A stretch of DNA of 64,000 nt from Actinostola sp. cb2023 (Eukaryota; Cnidaria; Anthozoa; Actiniaria; Actinostolidae): NCBI GenBank assembly GCA_033675265.1, contig JAUJYZ010001248.1:1-64000 (forward strand). Reading direction: 5' to 3'. Position 1 is the stretch's first letter. Each line of letters begins with the position of its first letter. The notes under the pieces were generated by a model that made no database searches, was not told where the DNA came from, and was given only the letters and a program-made list of their open reading frames with translations. Made by a program: the position numbers and the translations under genes. Positions 8,424-22,046 of this stretch are shown one piece after another.

Positions 8424-11400
8424 CTTGAACTTGCTGAACTGGATTGTTTCTTCAAGAATTCTAATGTCATCCAATGAAACACTGGTCTCCAGTTCTTTCT
8501 CATCAATGTCAATGCCCAACGTTCTTTCATCAACATCCTCAGTAGGCTGTATTGTTCTTTCTCATCAATGTCAATGCCCAACGTTCTTTCATCAACATTC
8601 TCAGTAGGCTGTATTGTTCTTTCTCATCAATGTCAATACCCAACGTTCTTTCATCAACATTCTCAGTAGGCTGTATTGTTCTTTCTCATCAATGTCAATA
8701 CCCAACGTTCTTTCATCAACATCCTCAGTAGGCTGTATTGTTCTTTCTCATCAATGTCAATGCCCAACGTTCTTTCATCAACATTCTCAGTAGGCTGTAT
8801 TGTTCTTTCTCATCAATGTCAATGCCCAACGTTCTTTCATCAACATTCTCAGTAGGCTGTGTTGTTCTTTCTCATCGATGTCAATGCCCAACGTTCTTTC
8901 ATCAACATTCTCAGTAGGCTGTATTGTTCTTTCTCATCAATGTCAATGCCCAACGTTCTTTCATCAACATTCTCAGTAGGCTGTATTGTTCTTTCTCATC
9001 AATGTCAATGCCCAACGTTCTTTCATCAACATTCTCAGTAGGCTGTATTGTTCTTTCTCATCAATGTCAATGCCCAACGTTCTTTCATCAACATTCTCAG
9101 TAGGCTGTATTGTTCTTTCTCATCAATGTCAATGCCCAACGTTCTTTCATCAACATTCTCAGTAGGCTGTATTGTTGTTTCTCATCAATGTCAATGCCCA
9201 ACGTTCTTTCATCAACATTCTCAGTAGGCTGTGTTGTTCTTTCTCATCAATGTCAATGCCCAACGTTCTTTCATCAACATTCTCAGTAGGCTGTGTTGTT
9301 CTTTCTCATCAATGTCAATGCCCAACGTTCTTTCATCAACATTCTCAGTAGGCTGTGTTGTTCTTTCTCATCAATGTCAATGCCCAACGTTCTTTCATCA
9401 ACATTCTCAGTAGGCTGTGTTGTTCTTTCTCATCAATGTCAATGCCCAACGTTCTTTCATCAACATTCTCAGTAGGCTGTATTGTTCTTTCTCATCGATG
9501 TCAATGCCCAACGTTCTTTCATCAACATTCTCAGTAGGCTGTATTGTTCTTTCTCATCAATGTCAATGCCCAACGTTCTTTCATCAACATTCTCAGTAGG
9601 CTGTATTGTTCTTTCTCATCAATGTCAATGCCCAACGTTCTTTCATCAATGTCCTCAGTAGGCTGTATTGTTCTTTCTCATCAATGTCAATGCCCAACGT
9701 TCTTTCATCAACATTCTCAGTAGGCTGTATTGTTCTTTCTCATCAATGTCAATGCCCAACGTTCTTTCATCAACATTCTCAGTAGGCTGTATTGTTCTTT
9801 CTCATCAATGTCAATGCCCAACGTTCTTTCATCAATGTCCTCAGTAGGCTGTATTGTTGTTTCTCATCAATGTCAATGCCCAACGTTCTTTCATCAACAT
9901 TCTCAGTAGGCTGTATTGTTCTTTCTCATCAATGTCAATGCCCAACGTTCTTTCATCAATGTCCTCAGTAGGCTGTATTGTTCTTTCTCATCAATGTCAA
10001 TGCCCAACGTTCTTTCATCAACATTCTCAGTAGGCTGTATTGTTCTTTCTCATCAATGTCAATGCCCAACGTTCTTTCATCAACATTCTCAGTAGGCTGT
10101 ATTGTTCTTTCTCATCAATGTCAATGCCCAACGTTCTTTCATCAACATTCTCAGTAGGCTGTATTGTTCTTTCTCATCAATGTCAATGCCCAACGTTCTT
10201 TCATCAACATTCTCAGTAGGCTGTGTTGTTCTTTCTCATCAATGTCAATGCCCAACGTTCTTTCATCAACATTCTCAGTAGGCTGTATTGTTCTTTCTCA
10301 TCAATGTCAATGCCCAACGTTCTTTCATCAACATTCTCAGTAGGCTGTATTGTTCTTTCTCATCAATGTCAATGCCCAACGTTCTTTCATCAACATTCTC
10401 AGTAGGCTGTGTTGTTCTTTCTCATCAATGTCAATGCCCAACGTTCTTTCATCAACATTCTCAGTAGGCTGTATTGTTCTTTCTCATCAATGTCAATGCC
10501 CAACGTTCTTCATCAACATTCTCAGTAGGCTGTGTTGTTCTTTCTCATCAATGTCAATGCCCAACGTTCTTTCATCAACATTCTCAGTAGGCTGTATTGT
10601 TCTTTCTCATCAATGTCAATGCCCAACGTTCTTTCATCAACATCCTCAGTAGGCTGTATTGTTCTTTCTCATCAATGTCAATGCCCAACGTTCTTTCATC
10701 AACATTCTCAGTAGGCTGTATTGTTCTTTCTCATCAATGTCAATGCCCAACGTTCTTTCATCAACATTCTCAGTAGGCTGTATTGTTCTTTCTCATCAAT
10801 GTCAATGCCCAACGTTCTTTCATCAACATTCTCAGTAGGCTGTATTGTTCTTTCTCATCAATGTCAATGCCCAACGTTCTTTCATCAACATTCTCAGTAG
10901 GCTGTATTGTTCTTTCTCATCAATGTCAATGCCCAACGTTCTTTCATCAACATCCTCAGTAGGCTGTATTGTTCTTTCTCATCAATGTCAATGCCCAACG
11001 TTCTTTCGTCAACATTCTCAGTAGGCTGTATTGTTCTTTCTCATCAATGTCAATGCCCAACGTTCTTTCATCAACATTCTCAGTAGGCTGTGTTGTTCTT
11101 TCTCATCAATGTCAATGCCCAACGTTCTTTCATCAACATTCTCAGTAGGCTGTATTGTTCTTTCTCATCAATGTCAATGCCCAACGTTCTTTCATCAACA
11201 TTCTCAGTAGGCTGTATTGTTCTTTCTCATCAATGTCAATGCCCAACGTTCTTTCATCAACATTCTCAGTAGGCTGTATTGTTCTTTCTCATCAATGTCA
11301 ATACCCAACGTTCTTTCATCAACATCCTCAGTAGGCTGTATTGTTCTTTCTCATCAATGTCAATACCCAACGTTCTTTCATCAACATCCTCAGTAGGCTG

Positions 11401-14400
11401 TATTGTTCTTTCTCATATGTCAATGCCCAACGTTCTTTCATCAACATTCTCAGTAGGCTGTATTGTTCTTTCTCATCAATGTCAATGCCCAACGTTCTTT
11501 CATCAACATTCTCAGTAGGCTGTATTGTTCTTTCTCATCAATGTCAATGCCCAACGTTCTTTCATCAACATTCTCAGTAGGCTGTATTGTTCTTTCTCAT
11601 CAATGTCAATGCCCAACGTTCTTTCATCAACATTCTCAGTAGGCTGTATTGTTCTTTCTCATCAATGTCAATGCCCAACGTTCTTTCATCAACATTCTCA
11701 GTAGGCTGTGTTGTTCTTTCTCATCAATGTCAATGCCCAACGTTCTTTCATCAACATTCTCAGTAGGCTGTATTGTTCTTTCTCATCAATGTCAATGCCC
11801 AACGTTCTTTCATCAACATTCTCAGTAGGCTGTGTTGTTCTTTCTCATCAATGTCAATGCCCAACGTTCTTTCATCAACATTCTCAGTAGGCTGTGTTGT
11901 TCTTTCTCATCAATGTCAATGCCCAACGTTCTTTCATCAACATCCTCAGTAGGCTGTATTGTTCTTTCTCATCAATGTCAATGCCCAACGTTCTTTCATC
12001 AACATCCTCAGTAGGCTGTGTTGTTCTTTCTCATCAATGTCAATGCCCAACGTTCTTTCATCATCAACATTCTCAGTAGGCTGTATTGTTCTTTCTCATC
12101 AATGTCAATGCCCAACGTTCTTTCATCAACATTCTCAGTAGGCTGTATTGTTCTTTCTCATCAATGTCAATGCCCAACGTTCTTTCATCAACATTCTCAG
12201 TAGGCTGTATTGTTCTTTCTCATCAATGTCAATGCCCAACGTTCTTTCATCAACATCTCAGTAGGCTGTATTGTTCTTTCTCATCAATGTCAATGCCCAA
12301 CGTTCTTTCATCAACATTCTCAGTAGGCTGTATTGTTCTTTCTCATCAATGTCAATGCCCAACGTTCTTTCATCAACATCCTCAGTAGGCTGTATTGTTC
12401 TTTCTCATCAATGTCAATGCCCAACGTTCTTTCATCAACATCCTCAGTAGGCTGTATTGTTCTTTCTCATCAATGTCAATGCCCAACGTTCTTTCATCAA
12501 CATCCTCAGTAGGCTGTATTGTTCTTTCTCATCAATGTCAATGCCCAACGTTCTTTCATCAACATTCTCAGTAGGCTGTATTGTTCTTTCTCATCAATGT
12601 CAATGCCCAACGTTCTTTCATCAACATCCTCAGTAGGCTGTATTGTTCTTTCTCATCAATGTCAATGCCCAACGTTCTTTCATCAACATTCTCAGTAGGC
12701 TGTATTGTTCTTTCTCATCAATGTCAATGCCCAACGTTCTTTCATCAACATCCTCAGTAGGCTGTATTGTTCTTTCTCATCAATGTCAATGCCCAACGTT
12801 CTTTCATCAACATTCTCAGTAGGCTGTATTGTTCTTTCTCATCAATGTCAATGCCCAACGTTCTTTCATCAACATTCTCAGTAGGCTGTATTGTTCTTTC
12901 TCATCAATGTCAATGCCCAACGTTCTTTCATCAACATTCTCAGTAGGCTGTATTGTTCTTTCTCATCAATGTCAATGCCCAACGTTCTTTCATCAACATT
13001 CTCAGTAGGCTGTATTGTTCTTTCTCATCAATGTCAATGCCCAACGTTCTTTCATCAACATCCTCAGTAGGCTGTATTGTTCTTTCTCATCAATGTCAAT
13101 GCCCAACGTTCTTTCATCAACATTCTCAGTAGGCTGTATTGTTCTTTCTCATCAATGTCAATGCCCAACGTTCTTTCATCAACATCCTCAGTAGGCTGTA
13201 TTGTTCTTTCTCATCAATGTCAATGCCCAACGTTCTTTCATCAACATTCTCAGTAGGCTGTATTGTTCTTTCTCATCAATGTCAATGCCCAACGTTCTTT
13301 CATCAACATCCTCAGTAGGCTGTATTGTTCTTTCTCATCAATGTCAATGCCCAACGTTCTTTCATCAACATCCTCAGTAGGCTGTATTGTTCTTTCTCAT
13401 CAATGTCAATGCCCAACGTTCTTTCATCAACATTCTCAGTAGGCTGTATTGTTCTTTCTCATCAATGTCAATGCCCAACGTTCTTTCATCAACATTCTCA
13501 GTAGGCTGTATTGTTCTTTCTCATCAATGTCAATGCCCAACGTTCTTTCATCAACATCCTCAGTAGGCTGTATTGTTCTTTCTCATCAATGTCAATGCCC
13601 AACGTTCTTTCATCAACATCCTCAGTAGGCTGTATTGTTCTTTCTCATCAATGTCAATGCCCAACGTTCTTTCATCAACATTCTCAGTAGGCTGTATTGT
13701 TCTTTCTCATCAATGTCAATGCCCAACGTTCTTTCATCAACATTCTCAGTAGGCTGTATTGTTCTTTCTCATCAATGTCAATGCCCAACGTTCTTTCATC
13801 AACATCCTCAGTAGGCTGTATTGTTCTTTCTCATCAATGTCAATGCCCAACGTTCTTTCATCAACATTCTCAGTAGGCTGTATTGTTCTTTTCTCATCAA
13901 TGTCAATGCCAACGTTCTTTCATCAACATTCTCAGTAGGCTGTATTGTTCTTTCTCATCAATGTCAATGCCCAACGTTCTTTCATCAACATTCTCAGTAG
14001 GCTGTATTGTTCTTTCTCATCAATGTCAATGCCCAACGTTCTTTCATCAACATTCTCAGTAGGCTGTATTGTTCTTTCTCATCAATGTCAATGCCCAACG
14101 TTCTTTTCTTTCAATCAACATCAACATTCTCAGTAGGCTGTATTGTTCTTTCTCATCAATGTCAATGCCCAACGTTCTTTCATCAACATTCTCAGTAGGC
14201 TGTATTGTTCTTTCTCATCAATGTCAATGCCCAACGTTCTTTCATCAACATTCTCAGTAGGCTGTATTGTTCTTTCTCATCAATGTCAATGCCCAACGTT
14301 CTTTCATCAACATTCTCAGTAGGCTGTATTGTTCTTTCTCATCAATGTCAATGCCCAACGTTCTTTCATCAACATCCTCAGTAGGCTGTATTGTTCTTTC

Positions 14401-17400
14401 TCATCAATGTCAATGCCCAACGTTCTTTCATCAACATTCTCAGTAGGCTGTATTGTTCTTTCTCATCAATGTCAATGCCCAACGTTCTTTCATCAACATT
14501 CTCAGTAGGCTGTATTGTTCTTTCTCATCAATGTCAATGCCCAACGTTCTTTCATCAACATTCTCAGTAGGCTGTATTGTTCTTTCTCATCAATGTCAAT
14601 GCCCAACGTTCTTTCATCAACATTCTCAGTAGGCTGTATTGTTCTTTCTCATCAATGTCAATGCCCAACGTTCTTTCATCAACATCTCAGTAGGCTGTAT
14701 TGTTCTTTCTCATCAATGTCAATGCCCAACGTTCTTTCATCAACATTCTCAGTAGGCTGTATTGTTCTTTCTCATCAATGTCAATGCCCAACGTTCTTTC
14801 ATCAACATTCTCAGTAGGCTGTATTGTTCTTTCTCATCAATGTCAATGCCCAACGTTCTTTCATCAACATTCTCAGTAGGCTGTATTGTTCTTTCTCATC
14901 AATGTCAATGCCCAACGTTCTTTCATCAACATTCTCAGTAGGCTGTATTGTTCTTTCTCATCAATGTCAATGCCCAACGTTCTTTCATCAACATCCTCAG
15001 TAGGCTGTATTGTTCTTTCTCATCAATGTCAATGCCCAACGTTCTTTCATCAACATCCTCAGTAGGCTGTATTGTTCTTTCTCATCAATGTCAATGCCCA
15101 ACGTTCTTTCATCAACATCCTCAGTAGGCTGTATTGTTCTTTCTCATCAATGTCAATGCCCAACGTTCTTTCATCAACATTCTCAGTAGGCTGTATTGTT
15201 CTTTCTCATCAATGTCAATGCCCAACGTTCTTTCATCAACATTCTCAGTAGGCTGTATTGTTCTTTCTCATCAATGTCAATGCCCAACGTTCTTTCATCA
15301 ACATTCTCAGTCTGTATTGTTCTTTCTCATCAATGTCAATGCCCAACGTTCTTTCATATCCTCAGTAGGCTGTATTGTTCTTTCTCATCAATGTCAATGC
15401 CCAACGTTCTTTCATCAACATTCTCAGTAGGCTGTATTGTTCTTTCTCATCAATGTCAATGCCCAACGTTCTTTCATCAACATTCTCAGTAGGCTGTATT
15501 GTTCTTTCTCATCAATGTCAATGCCCAACGTTCTTTCATCAACATCCTCAGTAGGCTGTATTGTTCTTTCTCATCAATGTCAATGCCCAACGTTCTTTCA
15601 TCAACATTCTCAGTAGGCTGTATTGTTCTTTCTCATCAATGTCAATGCCCAACGTTCTTTCATCAACATTCTCAGTAGGCTGTATTGTTCTTTCTCATCA
15701 ATGTCAATGCCCAACGTTCTTTCATCAACATCCTCAGTAGGCTGTATTGTTCTTTCTCATCAATGTCAATGCCCAACGTTCTTTCATCAACATTCTCAGT
15801 AGGCTGTATTGTTCTTTCTCATCAATGTCAATGCCCAACGTTCTTTCATCAACATTCTCAGTAGGCTGTATTGTTCTTTCTCATCAATGTCAATGCCCAA
15901 CGTTCTTTCATCAACATTCTCAGTAGGCTGTATTGTTCTTTCTCATCAATGTCAATGCCCAACGTTCTTTCATCAACATTCTCAGTAGGCTGTATTGTTC
16001 TTTCTCATCAATGTCAATGCCCAACGTTCTTTCATCAACATTCTCAGTAGGCTGTATTGTTCTTTTCTCATCAATGTCAATGCCCAACGTTCTTTCATCA
16101 ACATTCTCAGTAGGCTGTATTGTTCTTTCTCATCAATGTCAATGCCCAACGTTCTTTCATCAACATTCTCAGTAGGCTGTATTGTTCTTTCTCATCAATG
16201 TCAATGCCCAACGTTCTTTCATCAACATTCTCAGTAGGCTGTATTGTTCTTTCTCATCAATGTCAATGCCCAACGTTCTTTCATCAACATTCTCAGTAGG
16301 CTGTATTGTTCTTTCTCATCAATGTCAATGCCCAACGTTCTTTCATCAACATTCTCAGTAGGCTGTATTGTTCTTTCTCATCAATGTCAATGCCCAACGT
16401 TCTTTCATCAACATTCTCAGTAGGCTGTATTGTTCTTTCTCATCAATGTCAATGCCCAACGTTCTTTCATCAACATTCTCAGTAGGCTGTATTGTTCTTT
16501 CTCATCAATGTCAATGCCCAACGTTCTTTCATCAACATTCTCAGTAGGCTGTATTGTTCTTTCTCATCAATGTCAATGCCCAACGTTCTTTCATCAACAT
16601 TCTCAGTAGGCTGTATTGTTCTTTCTCATCAATGTCAATGCCCAACGTTCTTTCATCAACATTCTCAGTAGGCTGTATTGTTCTTTCTCATCAATGTCAA
16701 TGCCCAACGTTCTTTCATCAACATTCTCAGTAGGCTGTATTGTTCTTTCTCATCAATGTCAATGCCCAACGTTCTTTCATCAACATTCTCAGTAGGCTGT
16801 ATTGTTCTTTCTCATCAATGTCAATGCCCAACGTTCTTTCATCAACATTCTCAGTAGGCTGTATTGTTCTTTCTCATCAATGTCAATGCCCAACGTTCTT
16901 TCATCAACATTCTCAGTAGGCTGTATTGTTCTTTCTCATCAATGTCAATGCCCAACGTTCTTTCATCAACATTCTCAGTAGGCTGTATTGTTCTTTCTCA
17001 TCAATGTCAATGCCCAACGTTCTTTCATCAACATTCTCAGTAGGCTGTATTGTTCTTTCTCATCAATGTCAATGCCCAACGTTCTTTCATCAACATTCTC
17101 AGTAGGCTGTATTGTTCTTTCTCATCAATGTCAATGCCCAACGTTCTTTCATCAACATTCTCAGTAGGCTGTATTGTTCTTTCTCATCAATGTCAATGCC
17201 CAAACGTTCTATTTCATCAACATCAACATTCTCAGTAGGCTGTATTGTTCTTTCTCATCAATGTCAATGCCCAACGTTCTTTCATCAACATTCTCAGTAG
17301 GCTGTATTGTTCTTTCTCATCAATGTCAATGCCCAACGTTCTTTCATCAACATTCTCAGTAGGCTGTATTGTTCTTTCTCATCAATGTCAATGCCCAACG

Positions 17401-20400
17401 TTCTTTCATCAACATTCTCAGTAGGCTGTATTGTTCTTTCTCATCAATGTCAATGCCCAACGTTCTTTCATCAACATTCTCAGTAGGCTGTATTGTTCTT
17501 TCTCATCAATGTCAATGCCCAACGTTCTTTCATCAACATTCTCAGTAGGCTGTATTGTTCTTTCTCATCAATGTCAATGCCCAACGTTCTTTCATCAACA
17601 TTCTCAGTAGGCTGTATTGTTCTTTCTCATCAATGTCAATGCCCAACGTTCTTTCATCAACATTCTCAGTAGGCTGTATTGTTCTTTCTCATCAATGTCA
17701 ATGCCCAACGTTCTTTCATCAACATTCTCAGTAGGCTGTATTGTTCTTTCTCATCAATGTCAATGCCCAACGTTCTTTCATCAACATTCTCAGTAGGCTG
17801 TATTGTTCTTTCTCATCAATGTCAATGCCCAACGTTCTTTCATCAACATTCTCAGTAGGCTGTATTGTTCTTTCTCATCAATGTCAATGCCCAACGTTCT
17901 TTCATCAACATCCTCAGTAGGCTGTATTGTTCTTTCTCATCAATGTCAATGCCCAACGTTCTTTCATCAACATTCTCAGTAGGCTGTATTGTTCTTTCTC
18001 ATCAATGTCAATGCCCAACGTTCTTTCATCAACATTCTCAGTAGGCTGTATTGTTCTTTCTCATCAATGTCAATGCCCAACGTTCTTTCATCAACATTCT
18101 CAGTAGGCTGTATTGTTCTTTCTCATCAATGTCAATGCCCAACGTTCTTTCATCAACATTCTCAGTAGGCTGTATTGTTCTTTCTCATCAATGTCAATGC
18201 CCAACGTTCTTTCATCTTTCATCTACATTCTCAGTAGGCTGTATTGTTCTTTCTCATCAATGTCAATGCCCAACGTTCTTTCATCAACATTCTCAGTAGG
18301 CTGTATTGTTCTTTCTCATCAATGTCAATGCCCAACGTTCTTTCATCAACATTCTCAGTAGGCTGTATTGTTCTTTTCTCATCAATGTCAATGCCCAACG
18401 TTCTTTCATCAACATTCTCAGTAGGCTGTATTGTTCTTTCTCATCAATGTCAATGCCCAACGTTCTTTCATCAACATTCTCAGTAGGCTGTATTGTTCTT
18501 TCTCATCAATGTCAATGCCCAACGTTCTTTCATCAACATTCTCAGTAGGCTGTATTGTTCTTTCTCATCAATGTCAATGCCCAACGTTCTTTCATCAACA
18601 TTCTCAGTAGGCTGTATTGTTCTTTCTCATCAATGTCAATGCCCAACGTTCTTTCATCAACATCCTCAGTAGGCTGTATTGTTCTTTCTCATCAATGTCA
18701 ATGCCCAACGTTCTTTCATCAACATTCTCAGTAGGCTGTATTGTTCTTTCTCATCAATGTCAATGCCCAACGTTCTTTCATCAACATTCTCAGTAGGCTG
18801 TATTGTTCTTTCTCATCAATGTCAATGCCCAACGTTCTTTCATCAACATTCTCAGTAGGCTGTATTGTTCTTTCTCATCAATGTCAATGCCCAACGTTCT
18901 TTCATCAACATTCTCAGTAGGCTGTATTGTTCTTTCTCATCAATGTCAATGCCCAACGTTCTTTCATCAACATTCTCAGTAGGCTGTATTGTTCTTTCTC
19001 ATCAATGTCAATGCCCAACGTTCTTTCATCAACATTCTCAGTAGGCTGTATTGTTCTTTCTCTCATCAATGTCAATGCCCAACGTTCTTTCATCAACATT
19101 CTCAGTAGGCTGTATTGTTCTTTCTCATCAATGTCAATGCCCAACGTTCTTTCATCAACATTCTCAGTAGGCTGTATTGTTCTTTCTCATCAATGTCAAT
19201 GCCCAACGTTCTTTCATCAACATTCTCAGTAGGCTGTATTGTTCTTTCTCATCAATGTCAATGCCCAACGTTCTTTCATCAACATCCTCAGTAGGCTGTA
19301 TTGTTCTTTCTCATCAATGTCAATGCCCAACGTTCTTTCATCAACATTCTCAGTAGGCTGTATTGTTCTTTCTCATCAATGTCAATGCCCAACGTTCTTT
19401 CATCAACATTCTCAGTAGGCTGTATTGTTCTTTCTCATCAATGTCAATACCCAACGTTCTTTCATCAACATCCTCAGTAGGCTGTATTGTTCTTTCTCAT
19501 CAATGTCAATACCCAACGTTCTTTCATCAACATCCTCAGTAGGCTGTATTGTTCTTTCTCATCAATGTCAATACCCAACGTTCTTTCATCAACATTCTCA
19601 GTAGGCTGTATTGTTCTTTCTCATCAATGTCAATGCCCAACGTTCTTTCATCAACATCCTCAGTAGGCTGTATTGTTCTTTCTCATCAATGTCAATGCCC
19701 AACGTTCTTTCATCAATGTCCTCAGTAGGCTGTATTGTTCTTTCTCATCAATGTCAATGCCCAACGTTCTTTCATCAACATCCTCAGTAGGCTGTATTGT
19801 TCTTTCTCATCAATGTCAATGCCCAACGTTCTTTCATCAATGTTCTCAGTAGGCTGTATTGTTCTTTCTCATCAATGTCAATGCCCAACGTTCTTTCATC
19901 AACATTCTCAGTAGGCTGTATTGTTCTTTCTCATCAATGTCAATGCCCAACGTTTCTTTCATCAACATTCTCAGTAGGCTGTATTTTCTTTCTCATCAAT
20001 GTCAATGCCCAACGTTCTTTCATCAACATTCTCAGTAGGCTGTATTGTTCTTTCTCATCAATGTCAATGCCCAACGTTCTTTCATCAACATTCTCAGTAG
20101 GCTGTATTGTTCTTTCTCATCAATGTCAATGCCCAACGTTCTTTCATCAACATTCTCAGTAGGCTGTATTGTTCTTTCTCATCAATGTCAATGCCCAACG
20201 TTCTTTCATCAATGTCCTCAGTAGGCTGTGTTGTTCTTTCTCATCAATGTCAATGCCCAACGTTCTTTCATCAACATTCTCAGTAGGCTGTATTGTTCTT
20301 TCTCATCGATGTCAATGCCCAACGTTCTTTCATCAATGTTCTCAGTAGGCTGTGTTGTTCTTTCTCATCAATGTCAATGCCCAACGTTCTTTCATCAACA

Positions 20401-22046
20401 TTCTCAGTAGGCTGTATTGTTCTTTCTCATCAATGTCAATGCCCAACGTTCTTTCATCAACATTCTCAGTAGGCTGTATTGTTCTTTCTCATCAATGTCA
20501 ATGCCCAACGTTCTTTCATCAACATTCTCAGTAGGCTGTATTGTTCTTTCTCATCAATGTCAATACCCAACGTTCTTTCATCAACATCCTCAGTAGGCTG
20601 TATTGTTCTTTCTCATCAATGTCAATGCCCAACGTTCTTTCATCAACATTCTCAGTAGGCTGTGTTGTTCTTTCTCATCAATGTCAATGCCCAACGTTCT
20701 TTCATCAACATTCTCAGTAGGCTGTGTTGTTCTTTCTCATCAATGTCAATGCCCAACGTTCTTTCATCAACATTCTCAGTAGGCTGTGTTGTTCTTTCTC
20801 ATCAATGTCAATGCCCAACGTTCTTTCATCAACATCCTCAGTAGGCTGTATTGTTCTTTCTCATCAATGTCAATGCCCAACGTTCTTTCATCAACATTCT
20901 CAGTAGGCTGTGTTGTTCTTTCTCATCAATGTCAATGCCCAACGTTCTTTCATCAACATTCTCAGTAGGCTGTGTTGTTCTTTCTCATCAATGTCAATGC
21001 CCAACGTTCTTTCATCAACATTCTCAGTAGGCTGTGTTGTTCTTTCTCATCAATGTCAATGCCCAACGTTCTTTCATCAACATTCTCAGTAGGCTGTGTT
21101 GTTCTTTCTCATCAATGTCAATGCCCAACGTTCTTTCATCAACATTCTCAGTAGGCTGTGTTGTTCTTTCTCATCAATGTCAATGCCCAACGTTCTTTCA
21201 TCAACATCCTCAGTAGGCTGTATTGTTCTTTCTCATCAATGTCAATGCCCAACGTTCTTTCATCAACATTCTCAGTAGGCTGTATTGTTCTTTCTCATCA
21301 ATGTCAATGCCCAACGTTCTTTCATCAACATTCTCAGTAGGCTGTATTGTTCTTTCTCATCAATGTCAATGCCCAACGTTCTTTCATCAACATTCTCAGT
21401 AGGCTGTATTGTTCTTTCTCATCAATGTCAATGCCCAACGTTCTTTCATCAACATTCTCAGTAGGCTGTATTGTTCTTTCTCATCAATGTCAATGCCCAA
21501 CGTTCTTTCATCAACATTCTCAGTAGGCTGTATTGTTCTTTCTCATCAATGTCAATGCCCAACGTTCTTTCATCAACATTCTCAGTAGGCTGTGTTGTTC
21601 TTTCTCATCAATGTCAATGCCCAACGTTCTTTCATCAACATTCTCAGTAGGCTGTATTGTTCTTTCTCATCAATGTCAATGCCCAACGTTCTTTCATCAA
21701 CATACTCAGTAGGCTGTATTGTTCTTTCTCATCAATGTCAATGCCCAACGTTCTTTCATCAACATCCTCAGTAGGCTGTATTGTTCTTTCTCATCAATGT
21801 CAATGCCCAACGTTCTTTCATCAACATACTCAGTAGGCTGTATTGTTCTTTCTCATCAATGTCAATGCCCAACGTTCTTTCATCAACATTCTCAGTAGGC
21901 TGTATTGTTCTTTCTCATCAATGTCAATGCCCAACGTTCTTTCATCAACATTCTCAGTAGGCTGTGTTGTTCTTTCTCATCAATGTCAATGCCCAACGTT
22001 CTTTCATCAACATTCTCAGTAGGCTGTGTTGTTGTAATTCCAACCC
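8424..22046 (-). CDS. Candidate host exon swollen by a 62-bp minisatellite
   Basis: On the minus strand a possible acceptor (GAAACAG) precedes 22046, and an excellent donor (TTCAAG then GTATACATG) follows 8424. Reading into the array from the right gives VGITTTQPTENVDERTLG. Reading out on the left gives the frame of DERTLGIDIDEKELETSV, then SLDDIRILEETIQFSKFK up to the donor. If the array is collapsed to one unit the two flanks join in a single acidic, plausible reading frame. As it stands, 62 is not a multiple of three, so translation meets stops within the third unit. The present exon cannot be read through. The protein is not recognised. Confidence 0.4.
8496..22031. repeat. 62-bp minisatellite/satellite array, about 218 copies
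   Basis: The plus-strand unit contains TCTTTCTCATCAATGTCAAT, then GCCCAACGTTCTTTCATCAA, then CATTCTCAGTAGGCTGTATT and GT. Units are very uniform. The main variants are TGTGTTGT for TGTATTGT, CATCCTC or ATGTCCTC for CATTCTC, and TACCCAAC for TGCCCAAC. TGTGTTG occurs only in the outer parts (before about 12.1 kb and after about 20.2 kb), and the middle 8 kb is homogeneous. Irregular units include deletions at about 10510, 11412, 12255, 15310 and 15357, and insertions at about 12061, 14105, 17203, 18213, 19060 and 19953. The plus strand is poor in G. All ORFs of 60-121 codons inside are products of the period, not genes. Confidence 0.97.

Noticed and set aside
8496..22031. CRISPR array
   Set aside because: There is no alternation of constant repeat and variable spacer; the whole 62-bp unit is conserved, and the context is eukaryotic.
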